NCBI GenBank assembly: GCA_041397865.1 | Contig: JAWKVT010000002.1 | Coordinates: forward strand, 1 to 64,000 | Direction: 5' to 3' | DNA from: TMED27 sp041397865 | GTDB taxonomy: Bacteria; Pseudomonadota; Alphaproteobacteria; Micavibrionales; Micavibrionaceae | DNA length: 64,000 nt | Part shown: positions 33,957-42,901 of the stretch, piece after piece | Position numbering within the stretch: the stretch's first letter is position 1 | How the letters are laid out: every line of letters begins with the position of its first letter | The notes under the pieces: generated by a model | What the model was told of the DNA's origin: nothing | What the model saw: the letters and a program-made list of their open reading frames with translations, nothing else | Database searches by the model: none | Translations under genes and position numbers: made by a program

Positions 33957-34937
33957 TCAGGCCGCCTTTTTCGCGGATTGAAATTCGGTTTCGATCATTT
34001 CGCTTAGACCGTCATGCAGGGAGTAGGGCGCTTTAAAGCCGGTTTCGCGTAACTTATCGGCATTTACAATCGTATCGGCGCAGAATTTTTTAATGCGGAT
34101 GGAACTGATCGGAAATTTTTTACCTGTGAGTCTTGCCGCAATGTCAAAAACCCCGCCGCCCAATAAGCCAACCACGTAGGGCATTTGCGGCCCCGCGCCT
34201 TTATGCCCCAAAGCGGTGCGGATAGATGTGACAAAATCACGCATATTCAGATCCGGTTTATCGGCGTAATTATAAAGATGCGCACCGGGCTTAAGTGTAA
34301 GCGCATGCTGCAAAAACGCAGCGACATTGCCGACATAGGCAATGGATTTACGGTTTGACCCGTCGCCGATCATTAAAAACTTTCCGCCCGCAATCTGGTT
34401 CATCAGCGTATAGATATTCCCCCGGTTGCCGGGTCCGAATGTGGCCACCAAACGGATTGTGACCAGCGTCCGCGTCGCATCTTCACTTGCCCATTGTTCA
34501 AACGTTTTTTCGCTATCCAGCTTTGATTGTCCGTAGTTATTAAACGGAGCCGGACTGTGCGTTTCATTTGAACCGTTTTGCGGATCCGCCGGAACCAAAG
34601 GGTAAACGGCAACTGAACTGGTGAAAATGATGGTCTTGATATCATGCGCTTTTGCTGCGGCGATTACATTTTCTCCACCGCCGACATTGACGTCCGTATA
34701 GCGCGAAACTGGCGAAACATCGTCGCGATGCTCCGCAGCCAGATGATAAATTGCTTCCACGCCCTTCATGGCACCCACCATGGCGTCGCGATCAGTGACA
34801 TTGGCGATTATAGAGTCATCGGGAAAGCATTCCGACTTTTTCAGATCAATTAAAACAAGCTCATGTCCGCCAGCCTTCAACAGCTTCGCAAGCTGCGTCC
34901 CGATAAATCCCGCCCCGCCTGTAATTGCTATTTTCAT
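33957..34937 (-). CDS. NAD-dependent epimerase/dehydratase (extended SDR)
   Basis: The N-terminal GGAGFIGTQLAKLL motif binds NAD, and NNYGQSKLDSEK near residue 138 carries the catalytic Tyr-x3-Lys. The protein has 326 residues, normal for sugar-nucleotide epimerases or dehydratases. It lies between a glycosyltransferase and an asparagine synthase gene, which suggests synthesis of a nucleotide sugar for a surface polysaccharide. The precise reaction cannot be inferred. Confidence 0.9.
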   Translation of the reverse strand: MKIAITGGAGFIGTQLAKLLKAGGHELVLIDLKKSECFPDDSIIANVTDRDAMVGAMKGVEAIYHLAAEHRDDVSPVSRYTDVNVGGGENVIAAAKAHDIKTIIFTSSVAVYPLVPADPQNGSNETHSPAPFNNYGQSKLDSEKTFEQWASEDATRTLVTIRLVATFGPGNRGNIYTLMNQIAGGKFLMIGDGSNRKSIAYVGNVAAFLQHALTLKPGAHLYNYADKPDLNMRDFVTSIRTALGHKGAGPQMPYVVGLLGGGVFDIAARLTGKKFPISSIRIKKFCADTIVNADKLRETGFKAPYSLHDGLSEMIETEFQSAKKAA

Positions 34938-34951
34938 GACGCCGTTCTACC

Positions 34952-36874
34952 TTACATCCACCGTGTCTGCCAAGCCTGAAACATCAAAACGCTCCACAGC
35001 GCATCGGCGTGGTTGCCTTGCCCGTCCAGATGGGCCTGCCACGTTTTACGAATCATGGCGGCGTTAAGCAAGCCCTGATCTTTCAACGCCTGCGTATTGA
35101 GTAAATCTTCCGCCCAGTCTTTAAGCGGCCCGCGCAGCCAATCCCCGACAGGCATGTTAAAACCTTGCTTGGGTCGTTCAAACAATTTCTCCGGCACATG
35201 GCGCTTTAATATTTGCCGCAAAAGCCATTTCCCTTCTCCCCCGCGGATTTTCATGTTTTCCGGCAGGCTCCACACATATTCATAGAGGCGTTGATCCAGA
35301 AGCGGCGCGCGTGCTTCTAAACTCACCGCCATCGAGGCGCGGTCAACTTTCGTCAAAATATCATTGGGCAGGTATCCCACGCTGTCCCAAAACATCATAC
35401 TTTCGGCGAAGGAAAGCTCGGCTTTCGGCAGGTCTAGATTTTTTTCAAACGCGCCGCCTCCGGCGATGGGCGCTTCCGGCCATTTGCGAAGAAGGCGCGT
35501 ATAAACCTCTTCCTGCGTATCGAGTGATAAAATACTTGCCATCTTATGCAGCCGCCCGCCAAGCTGCGGGTGCTTGCGACTAAGCGCATCAAGCTGGTTC
35601 ACTGGCATGCGCTGTATAACATGCGATAATCCCGAGCGCATAACGCGCGGCATCAGCCGCATCTTCCGCCAGATTTGCGGTCCCTGAATATGGCGGTTAT
35701 ATCCGCCGAGCATTTCATCTCCGCCGTCTCCCGACAGCGCTACGCTCACACTTTCACGCGCAAAGCGGCTGACCAGATATGTCGGGATCGCCGAGATGTC
35801 GGCAAACGGCTCGTCATATATTTCGGGCAGTTTCGGAATGACCTCCAATGCCTCGGCGGCGGTGCAAATATGTTCATGATGGTCGGTGCCAAGATGCGCG
35901 GCGACCGCCCGCGCATGCGGCGCTTCGTTATAACCCGCATCTTCAAAACCAATAGAATAGGTTTTAATGGCTTGCGAATTTATTTTTTGCATCAACGCCA
36001 CAACGGCAGAGCTATCTATCCCGCCCGATAAAAACGCGCCCAAAGGAACATCGGAGACGAGACGCTCAGATACGCAAAGGCTCAGCAGCTCTTCAAATTC
36101 ATCGAGAATTTCATTATCCGTTTTTGAGTTGGGCCGGGCTTTCGCCTCCTCAAGCTTGTCTGCCGCACTCCAATACGGTTTCATCTGCGCCGCAAGGTTT
36201 TCATCCGACTTTATAGACGTCAGATCCAGCGTCAACCGGTGGCCGGGCGGCAATTGCCACACGCCCTCATAAATCGAAAACGGCGCTTCGACATAACCAA
36301 GGCTAAGAAAGCCGGTCATCGCCTGCGTATTAAGCCGCGGCGCAAAATCAGGATGTGCGCGCAAAGCTTTCAGTTCCGAGCCAAACACAAGGCTCTTCCC
36401 CGCCCAGCCGATATAAAGCGGCTTTTTCCCCAAACGGTCACGAATAAAGTGCAGCGTGCCGTCTTGGCGGTCCCACAAGACAAGGGCAAACATACCGCTG
36501 ATTTTTTGTAACGCGCGGTTCAACCCCCATTGCTCGATGGCCTCCAGCAGCACTTCCGTATCGCTACGCCCGCGAAAGGCCGAGCCTTTTTCCTCCAGCT
36601 CTTTTTTGATGTCCCGGTAGTTATAAATCTCGCCGTTATAGATCAGCATATAACGTCCGCTATGCGAGGCCATCGGTTGTGCACCCTCTGCGCTCAAATC
36701 AAGTATCGACAGCCGCCGATGTGCCAGAAGCAGCGCTACATCCGGGTCCTGCCACAAATCGCCACTATCGGGGCCGCGGTGAGTCAACGTTTCGGCCATG
36801 TTTTTGCCGATCACATGCAGCTCCGCCCGCGTCCTGTCTGCTTTATCTGTATAAAAACCTGTTATCCCGCACAT
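34952..36874 (-). CDS. asnB: Asparagine synthase (glutamine-hydrolysing)-type amidotransferase
   Basis: The N-terminal glutaminase domain begins MCGITGF with nucleophile C2 and includes LTHRGPDS and YNGEIYNY. The synthetase domain has the PP-loop FLSGGIDSSAVVAL near residue 287 and the SGDGGDEMLGGYNR block. The length of 640 residues is typical. Clustered with a glycosyltransferase and an epimerase, it may amidate a sugar acid or another polysaccharide component rather than make free asparagine. The family is certain, the role is inferred. Confidence 0.93.
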   Translation of the reverse strand: MCGITGFYTDKADRTRAELHVIGKNMAETLTHRGPDSGDLWQDPDVALLLAHRRLSILDLSAEGAQPMASHSGRYMLIYNGEIYNYRDIKKELEEKGSAFRGRSDTEVLLEAIEQWGLNRALQKISGMFALVLWDRQDGTLHFIRDRLGKKPLYIGWAGKSLVFGSELKALRAHPDFAPRLNTQAMTGFLSLGYVEAPFSIYEGVWQLPPGHRLTLDLTSIKSDENLAAQMKPYWSAADKLEEAKARPNSKTDNEILDEFEELLSLCVSERLVSDVPLGAFLSGGIDSSAVVALMQKINSQAIKTYSIGFEDAGYNEAPHARAVAAHLGTDHHEHICTAAEALEVIPKLPEIYDEPFADISAIPTYLVSRFARESVSVALSGDGGDEMLGGYNRHIQGPQIWRKMRLMPRVMRSGLSHVIQRMPVNQLDALSRKHPQLGGRLHKMASILSLDTQEEVYTRLLRKWPEAPIAGGGAFEKNLDLPKAELSFAESMMFWDSVGYLPNDILTKVDRASMAVSLEARAPLLDQRLYEYVWSLPENMKIRGGEGKWLLRQILKRHVPEKLFERPKQGFNMPVGDWLRGPLKDWAEDLLNTQALKDQGLLNAAMIRKTWQAHLDGQGNHADALWSVLMFQAWQTRWM

Positions 36875-36948
36875 ATAAATCTATATTTCTTGTAAGCGTT
36901 AATATCTGATAAAATAGACTATAAAGCACTTTAAGGGTGAATGTTTTC

Positions 36949-37563
36949 ATGAATATTGATCTTCTTTTTACCGCGCGGGGCGAAGCAGGCCTTATTTCCA
37001 GCGAAAATCTGGTGCAAAAGGTCGCCGGGGTGGTGTTCGATACTACGAGCGGGCTGTTGACTTTTGAATATGTCGATATGGATTTTCTTGAGCTGAATAT
37101 CCCGGTGGAAGCCGAATTCAACGCCGCGCTCGATATGTGCCCGCAAATTCATATCGGTGCGATTAAAGACGGCAATATCGCCCAGGCCTATCAGGTGCCC
37201 TTTATGTTTTTGGATGATCCCTATCGCGGGGAAGCGTTTAAGGGCGTGACCCAGCCGCCCAACCCGCTCGAAGCGTTTAATTATTTTGTGAAGGCCACCG
37301 TGTTCGGCCAGCCTGTCCACCGTGAGGATTTGGGGGATGACAGCAATATGGGCTGTATCCTCGGCGATGCGGTGCCATCGGCCTTGCAATTCGCTCCGCA
37401 TTTGGCCCGCCGTCACCAGATGGAAATCGCGCCCAAAGCCGCACCATCCGGTCCCGGCCCCAGCGTTCCCGGTTTGGGCGGCGGGGGAGGGGGCAGCGCC
37501 ATAGGTCGCATTACCCGCGGCACCGGCAGTACGATTCCGCCGAAAAAACGCGACGACGAATAA
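36949..37563 (+). CDS. Hypothetical protein with Gly-rich basic tail
   Basis: The 204-residue protein has a compact N-terminal part of about 145 residues without membrane segments. A Pro/Gly-rich linker follows (including a run of glycines near residue 180), then a short basic end. An AAGGG sequence lies 11 bases before the ATG at 36949; an in-frame GTG at 36937 would swallow it. It is divergent from asnB. I recognise no family. Confidence 0.6.
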   Translation: MNIDLLFTARGEAGLISSENLVQKVAGVVFDTTSGLLTFEYVDMDFLELNIPVEAEFNAALDMCPQIHIGAIKDGNIAQAYQVPFMFLDDPYRGEAFKGVTQPPNPLEAFNYFVKATVFGQPVHREDLGDDSNMGCILGDAVPSALQFAPHLARRHQMEIAPKAAPSGPGPSVPGLGGGGGGSAIGRITRGTGSTIPPKKRDDE

Positions 37564-37570
37564 TCGGAAA

Positions 37571-37882
37571 TTATGATTGATCTGCGCCCGGTGTGTTCGG
37601 CTGTGTTTTCGGAACGATACGCAGCCTTGGCTGCGTATCAGGATCAGGAGCATAAGGGTTACGAAAACGCCATGCACCGTGAAGGCTGTATGTAAAGTGC
37701 TGCAATTTCGGGCCTTGTTTGGGCGTGTCTTCCTCAGCGTTGAGCGGGGAAGCAGGGGGCCTACCGCGCGGCGGCTTTGTCATCACCTCCAGCATGGCTT
37801 TCGCACCCTCTTGGGAGACACCTTGAAAAAGCGCGTTAAGCTTTCGAATATGCAACTGCGGAACGATATTAATAACGGTCAT
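37571..37882 (-). CDS. Small basic hypothetical protein
   Basis: This 103-residue protein is Pro-rich and basic, with a helical N-terminus (about residues 10-35) and a tail that looks disordered. A strong AAGGTGG ribosome-binding site precedes the ATG at 37882, which favours the minus strand over the overlapping plus-strand frame. It is convergent with the 204-residue gene and divergent from the next. No family recognised. Confidence 0.55.
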   Translation of the reverse strand: MTVINIVPQLHIRKLNALFQGVSQEGAKAMLEVMTKPPRGRPPASPLNAEEDTPKQGPKLQHFTYSLHGAWRFRNPYAPDPDTQPRLRIVPKTQPNTPGADQS

Positions 37883-38057
37883 AAGCCCACCTTTTTAAAT
37901 TTATGTAAAAATACAAAAATCAAACGCGGTTGTCAATTTTTTTGCCCACCAAAAAAATATTACATAACAATGAGTTAAAGAAATACACCCCATAAAATTT
38001 GCAGACCATCTTCCATTTTGATATATTTATGAAAATAAAAATAAGGTGTGAATGAGT

Positions 38058-38564
38058 ATGGCGAATAATAGCACGTCCAATAATGCAATCTCCCTCGTGT
38101 CAAAATACGAAGACGTTGTGATCGCCCGGACACAAAGCCTCAAAATGCGCTTTGATTCTCAGGCGCTTAATGCCGCGAATAACAGTCTTTTAAGCCGTGC
38201 ATGGATGAACAGATGCGATTCCGATAGCCACCAGATGAGCGCTGCGGCAAACACCGCCGAAACCGATCAGGAATGGGCCGGGCGTTTAACCGGCAGCGAA
38301 ATCGCAACCCGCAAAGGCGATGAGCATTTCCAGCGATGGCAGGTTTCAACGCACGATCATGTCGAAAACACCGCGAAGTCCGGCGCGGCGGAAGAGCGCT
38401 CAAAAACCACGCTGGCAAAGCTCGAGGAAATCAGAAGCTATGCCTTTGGGTTAACCGCCGCCAACGAGGAAAATTTTTCCGCCCCCCGTGCGGGTCTGAA
38501 CAATGAACCAAAGCACAAACCGCAGCCGCAGGTTTCCGCCCCTGTTCTCGGCCTCGCCGCTTAA
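38058..38564 (+). CDS. Polar hypothetical protein
   Basis: The 168-residue protein is rich in Ser, Asn, Ala and Glu, helical in the middle, with a Pro-rich C-terminus. It has no signal peptide or membrane helix. AAGGTG at 38043-38048 places the start at the ATG at 38058 rather than 38052. It ends 1 base from the convergent mltG gene. An AT-rich promoter region precedes it. No family recognised. Confidence 0.6.
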   Translation: MANNSTSNNAISLVSKYEDVVIARTQSLKMRFDSQALNAANNSLLSRAWMNRCDSDSHQMSAAANTAETDQEWAGRLTGSEIATRKGDEHFQRWQVSTHDHVENTAKSGAAEERSKTTLAKLEEIRSYAFGLTAANEENFSAPRAGLNNEPKHKPQPQVSAPVLGLAA

Positions 38565-38565
38565 A

Positions 38566-39645
38566 TCATTTTTGCTGCCGCCGGATCTTCCGCCATTTTG
38601 CGACATTGGCGTTATGCTCGCTAAGCGTTCTGGCAAAGGCATGCCCGCCCGACCCGTCGGCAACAAAGTAAATGTAATCATGCTCTTCCGGGTTTAAAAC
38701 CGCTTCAATCGAATCCTGCCCGGGATTGGCGATCGGTCCGGGCGGCAGGCCGGGGTACTTATAAGTATTGTACGGGCTGTCGATCTCCAGATCTTTTTTT
38801 AGCAAACGCCGCCCCAGCGGCCCTTTCCCGTCACTTTTATGCTGGCCTTTGGTCACCGCGTAAATCACCGTTGGATCGGTTTGCAAGGGAATTCCGCGTT
38901 TCAACCGATTAAGAAAAACTCCCGCGACGCGCTGGCGCTCATGGGCCACAGCGGTTTCCTTTTCAACAATGGAAGCCAGCGTTAAAACATCACGGATCGT
39001 TTGAAGTGGTTTGGGGGCAGGCGCACAGTCTTCATCCATCACATCTTTCACGCGCGTCTCTTCGGCAAGATCAAGTATTTTTAAGCAGGCTCCCGTGATG
39101 GTGTTGAGCATTGCGCGGTCAAGACGTTTAACGATTTGTTCACGCGCTTCGTTCAACTGATAATCGTAAGTATTGGGAAGCAGCGAACCTTCAGCCGGAA
39201 TGTCGTCAATCTCGCCCGACACCCCTTCAACGCTTTGCAAAAGCCGGACAATCTCAAAACTGGTCAGTCCCTCGCGGATGGTAAAACGCCGCGCCACGGT
39301 TTTGCCGTCGCGCAAAACCGCCATGATATCGCGCGCGCTCATGCCCGGCTGTAATTCGTACTCTCCGGCTTTAAGGCCGCTCTGCGCCCCCAAAGCCCGT
39401 GTCCCAAAAATAAAAATAGCCGGATTTTCGATTGCACCTTCAGTCTTCAACGTCGAAGCAATGCCGCGCAAACCGCTGCCGCGTTCAATCGTAACCAGCG
39501 TGGTATCCTGCAAAGGCCCCTCGGCGGTAAACTCCCCCGCAGCCCACCAGAACCCGGCAGCAAGAAGAACCACAAGAGTCGTAAACCCGTAAACGAAAAA
39601 ACCAAGCACGAACTTCAGCCCGGTTCGGGCTTGCCGATCACTCAT
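38566..39645 (-). CDS. mltG: Endolytic murein transglycosylase
   Basis: MltG is an inner-membrane lytic transglycosylase that cuts nascent glycan strands and limits their length. One membrane helix (about residues 11-32) is followed by a LysM-like subdomain and the YceG catalytic domain, with the active-site Glu in LASIVEKETAV and the downstream FLNRLKRGIPLQTDPTVIYAV block. I start at the ATG at 39645, which overlaps the fabF stop by 1 base; the longer frame lies inside fabF. The fabF-mltG order is standard in Proteobacteria. Confidence 0.94.
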   Translation of the reverse strand: MSDRQARTGLKFVLGFFVYGFTTLVVLLAAGFWWAAGEFTAEGPLQDTTLVTIERGSGLRGIASTLKTEGAIENPAIFIFGTRALGAQSGLKAGEYELQPGMSARDIMAVLRDGKTVARRFTIREGLTSFEIVRLLQSVEGVSGEIDDIPAEGSLLPNTYDYQLNEAREQIVKRLDRAMLNTITGACLKILDLAEETRVKDVMDEDCAPAPKPLQTIRDVLTLASIVEKETAVAHERQRVAGVFLNRLKRGIPLQTDPTVIYAVTKGQHKSDGKGPLGRRLLKKDLEIDSPYNTYKYPGLPPGPIANPGQDSIEAVLNPEEHDYIYFVADGSGGHAFARTLSEHNANVAKWRKIRRQQK

Positions 39646-40904
39646 CACACGGCTTTCAAGATAAGGGAGGCATTGGTTCCGCCAAAGCCGAAGCTGTTTG
39701 AAAGCACCGTTTTGACGCTCTTTTCCTTCGCTTCCTTGGGAACAAGATCCATACCGGTGCAATTCTCCGACGGGTTTTCAAGGTTAAGCGTCGGCGGCAA
39801 AACCCCCGTTTCAATCGCCTTGAGCGAATAAATCGCCTCGACTGCTCCGGCAGCACCGAGTAAATGCCCGATCGCCGATTTGGTCGAAGACATCGAAACG
39901 CTCTCCAGAGCATTCGCAAACAAACGCTTGACCGCGCCGAATTCAATGCCGTCGCCCACCGGCGTCGATGTGCCGTGCGCGTTGATGTAATCAATATCCT
40001 CCGGATTCACCTGCGCGCGTTTCAGCGCTGCTTCCATTGCGCGGTATCCGCCATTGCCGTCTTCCGCCGGGGAAGTAATGTGATGCGCATCGCCTGACAG
40101 TCCGTAGCCGATCACCTCGCCGTAGATTTTCGCCCCGCGCTTTTTCGCATGCTCATATTCTTCCAGAACGACAACGCCCGCGCCTTCGCCGATCACAAAC
40201 CCGTCCCGTCCCTGATCCCACGGGCGGGATGCTTCGGTCGGACGGTCGTTATATCCGGTTGAAAGCGCCCGCGCAGCGGCAAACCCCGCCACGCCAAGGC
40301 GGCATACCGCCCCTTCCGCGCCGCCTGCAACCATCACATCGGCATCATCCAAAGCAATGAGGCGCGCCGCATCGCCAATCGCGTGCGTTCCGGTCGCGCA
40401 CGCGGTCACCACGGAATGATTCGGTCCGCGAAATCCGTATTTAATCGACACATGCCCGGATGTCAGGTTAATCAGCGCCGCAGGCACAAAGAACGGCGAA
40501 ATTCGACGCGGCCCGCGCTCATTCATCAGCGTCGAGGTTTTGTAAATTTCATCCAGCCCGCCAATCCCCGAACCGATCAACACGCCTGTGCGGTTTTGCG
40601 ATTCTTCATCACCCGGCGTCCAGCCCGAATCTTCAATCGCTTCTTGTGCCGCAGCCATACCGTAGACGATAAACTCGTCAACCTTGCGCTGTTCTTTGGG
40701 TTCCATAAATGTATCAGGGTTATACGCCCCCGGGCCGTCCCCGCGCGGAATAATCCCGGCGATCCGTGAGGTGATATCCGAAACGTCAAAACGCTCGATC
40801 CTGCGAATGCCGCTCTTGCCGTTTGTGAGGTCACGCCAGTTATGCTCAACGCCAACGCCCAGCGGCGACACCATGCCCATACCTGTAACAACAACACGTC
40901 TCAT
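39645..40904 (-). CDS. fabF: 3-Oxoacyl-[acyl-carrier-protein] synthase II
   Basis: FabF elongates acyl-ACP by condensation with malonyl-ACP. The Cys-His-His triad is complete: TACATGTHAIGDA with the nucleophile Cys near residue 170, NAHGTSTPVGD and KSAIGHLLGAAG. The GFGGTNASLIL end is typical. The length of 419 residues is normal. acpP lies upstream, separated by a hairpin, and mltG is translationally coupled downstream. Confidence 0.97.
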   Translation of the reverse strand: MRRVVVTGMGMVSPLGVGVEHNWRDLTNGKSGIRRIERFDVSDITSRIAGIIPRGDGPGAYNPDTFMEPKEQRKVDEFIVYGMAAAQEAIEDSGWTPGDEESQNRTGVLIGSGIGGLDEIYKTSTLMNERGPRRISPFFVPAALINLTSGHVSIKYGFRGPNHSVVTACATGTHAIGDAARLIALDDADVMVAGGAEGAVCRLGVAGFAAARALSTGYNDRPTEASRPWDQGRDGFVIGEGAGVVVLEEYEHAKKRGAKIYGEVIGYGLSGDAHHITSPAEDGNGGYRAMEAALKRAQVNPEDIDYINAHGTSTPVGDGIEFGAVKRLFANALESVSMSSTKSAIGHLLGAAGAVEAIYSLKAIETGVLPPTLNLENPSENCTGMDLVPKEAKEKSVKTVLSNSFGFGGTNASLILKAV

Positions 40905-40929
40905 ACTTTTACCCCTTCAAATGTAAAGA

Positions 40930-40951
40930 CAGCCGCTCACAAAGGCGGCTG
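40930..40951 (-). terminator. Hairpin between acpP and fabF
   Basis: CAGCCGC and GCGGCTG form a 7-bp stem with an 8-base loop. On the minus strand a short T-rich run follows (TCTTTACATTT). It may act as a partial terminator that keeps fabF mRNA below that of the abundant acyl carrier protein. Confidence 0.5.
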
Positions 40952-41001
40952 AAATTATAAAGTAACCTTGAAAAACCGGTTTCAAGCGTGTGAAAACCGC
41001 T

Positions 41002-41241
41002 TTATTCAGCAGCGTTTTCCTTGATGAAGTTGACAGCATCACCGACAGTCTGAATTTTTTCAGCGGCATCATCGGGAATTTCAACACTGAATTCCTCTTC
41101 AAAAGCCATAACCAGCTCAACCGTATCAAGCGAGTCAGCGCCCAGATCATCAATAAAACTCGCGCCTTCAACAACTTTGTCAGCGTCAACACCCAGGTGC
41201 TCGACTACAATTTTCTTCACGCGATCAGCAATGTCACTCAT
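41002..41241 (-). CDS. acpP: Acyl carrier protein
   Basis: The 79-residue acidic four-helix protein has the phosphopantetheine site DLGADSLDTVELVM, with the attachment Ser at about residue 37. It carries the growing chain in fatty-acid synthesis and interacts with every Fab enzyme in this cluster. A partial terminator separates it from fabF. Upstream, where fabG normally lies, is a broken HAD gene. Confidence 0.98.
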   Translation of the reverse strand: MSDIADRVKKIVVEHLGVDADKVVEGASFIDDLGADSLDTVELVMAFEEEFSVEIPDDAAEKIQTVGDAVNFIKENAAE

Positions 41242-41370
41242 CGTAATTCCTTATCTTTTTGCTCTGTTTAAATTTAATTGTTCTTACCAGCCCCGAACTT
41301 TACCAGCCCGTCCCCTGATTGCAAGACATTTTGTTTGATTATCATAAGCGCATGAATTTCCAAACGATTT

Positions 41371-42039
41371 TCAGGTTTTAAGGTGCGCCTCAATGTGGAT
41401 AAGCGTATCAATAATCGCATCCGCCCCCGCATTTTTAAGCATTTCGGCATGGTTTTCCTTATCATGCGCTGTGCCGGTAAAGCCAAGTACGTGAATGCCC
41501 GCCGCCCGCGCCGCCGCCACGCCGGCCACGCTATCCTCAATCACAAGCGCGTTGGCGGGTTCCACCTGCATTTTCTCGCAGGCAAACAGGAAGAGATCTG
41601 GCGCAGGCTTCGGGCGCTCGACCTGATTTTTCGTGAAAATTTGTGCTGCATGGAAATGGGGTAAAAGCCCTGTGATCCCAAGACCTTTAAAAACATTGGC
41701 ACGTTCGCCATTTGATGCCACGCAGGTCAGAAAGCTTCTCCTCAGATTGCTCAGAGCTTTATCCGCATCTTGTACTGCTTTTAAGCCATGCCCCATCCGT
41801 TCATCCGCAAGTTTGACGAACCGCTCGACAATATCCTCCGGCATTTTTTCACCGTGCCGCTCTTCAAGAATGGTGAGGATGCTCTCCCATCCTGCGCCTA
41901 GGAATAAATCCATACAAAGCTCTGGTGTGTATTCGTCGTAGCCGGTTTAATTAAGAAGGTCGGATATAATGGAATTGTAAAAAGACTCACTGTCCACCAG
42001 CGTTCCGTCGCAATCAAAGATGATGAGTGAATGAGCCAT
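41371..42039 (-). pseudogene. HAD-family phosphatase gene interrupted by one in-frame stop
   Basis: Read from the ATG at 42039, the frame gives the HAD motif I (IFDCDGTLVDSES) and then meets a TAA at 41949-41947 (codon 31). The same frame continues open to 41371, with motif II-III features such as the ERPKPAPDLF lysine and ALVIEDSVAGVAAARAAG. Without the stop the product would be a normal phosphoglycolate-phosphatase-like protein of 222 residues. The downstream ATG at 41913 could only make a 180-residue piece lacking the nucleophile Asp. It stands between fabG and acpP. Confidence 0.85.
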
Positions 42040-42157
42040 AGGGTTTTACTTTCAAGAGCAAAGAGCATTTTGATGTGGCAAGGAAAATGAAGCAAAGCGT
42101 AGTAATAAAACTACGTGAGCCGAAATTTGACACCGCCACAGCGGAAGGATCAAAGCT

Positions 42158-42895
42158 CTAAATCATAGCCATGCCGCCGTTTACGTGCAGGGTTTGGCCC
42201 GTCACATAGCCCGCTTCATCGGAAGCCAGATAGGCCGCTGCCGCTGCGATGTCTTCGGATGCGCCCATTTTCCCTGCCGGAATGGTCGCGTTGATTTTCT
42301 CTTTTTGCTCGTCATTCAGCGCGTCCGTCATCGCCGTGGCGATAAAGCCCGGCGCGATGCAGTTCACGGTAATGCCGCGTGAGGCAATCTCCGCTGCCAT
42401 CGCTTTGCTCCAGCCGATCATCCCGGCTTTTGAAGCAACATAATTACACTGCCCCGGATTCCCGGTCACGCCGACAACCGAAGCGATATTGATAATACGG
42501 CCATGGCGGCGTTTCATCATCCCGCGCTGCACCGCTTTGGCGAGCTTAAAGGTGGCGGTCATATTCACATCAATAACGCTTTGCCAGTCTTCATCGCTCA
42601 TCCGCATCGAAAGCCCGTCGCGCGTCAGGCCCGCATTATTCACCAAAATATCAATCTGTCCCAGCGCTTCATCGGCGGCCTTAACCAGATCGGCAACCGC
42701 ATTTTCAGCGGAAAGATCAGCCGGAAGAACGCAAACACGCTCACCCAGTTCAGCGGCCAAAGCCTGAAGCTTCTCTTCATTCCGCCCGGAAATGCCAACA
42801 TGCGCGCCCGCGCCATGTAATGCTTTCGCAATCGCGCCGCCGATGCCGCCTGTTGCGCCTGTAACCAAAGCTGTTTTTCCTGTGAGATCGAACAT
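42158..42895 (-). CDS. fabG: 3-Oxoacyl-[acyl-carrier-protein] reductase
   Basis: FabG reduces 3-oxoacyl-ACP with NADPH. It is a classical SDR with the TGATGGIGGAIA cofactor loop near residue 12, NNAGLTRD, and the catalytic YVASKAG near residue 151 preceded by the Ser of the tetrad. The length of 245 residues is standard. It follows fabD by 6 bases. The 118 bases after it contain two small stems (42099-42116 and 42133-42144). Confidence 0.97.
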   Translation of the reverse strand: MFDLTGKTALVTGATGGIGGAIAKALHGAGAHVGISGRNEEKLQALAAELGERVCVLPADLSAENAVADLVKAADEALGQIDILVNNAGLTRDGLSMRMSDEDWQSVIDVNMTATFKLAKAVQRGMMKRRHGRIINIASVVGVTGNPGQCNYVASKAGMIGWSKAMAAEIASRGITVNCIAPGFIATAMTDALNDEQKEKINATIPAGKMGASEDIAAAAAYLASDEAGYVTGQTLHVNGGMAMI

Positions 42896-42901
42896 AATGA
42901 T

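Noticed and set aside
37577..37978. Plus-strand open frame of 133 codons
   Set aside because: The opposite strand has a strong ribosome-binding site and a more protein-like sequence (37571-37882); the plus-strand frame is Arg/Cys-rich and ends in AT-rich intergenic DNA.
41898..42095. Minus-strand open frame of 65 codons over the start of the HAD gene
   Set aside because: It is in a different frame from the HAD motifs; the HAD frame explains the region and only breaks at one stop codon.
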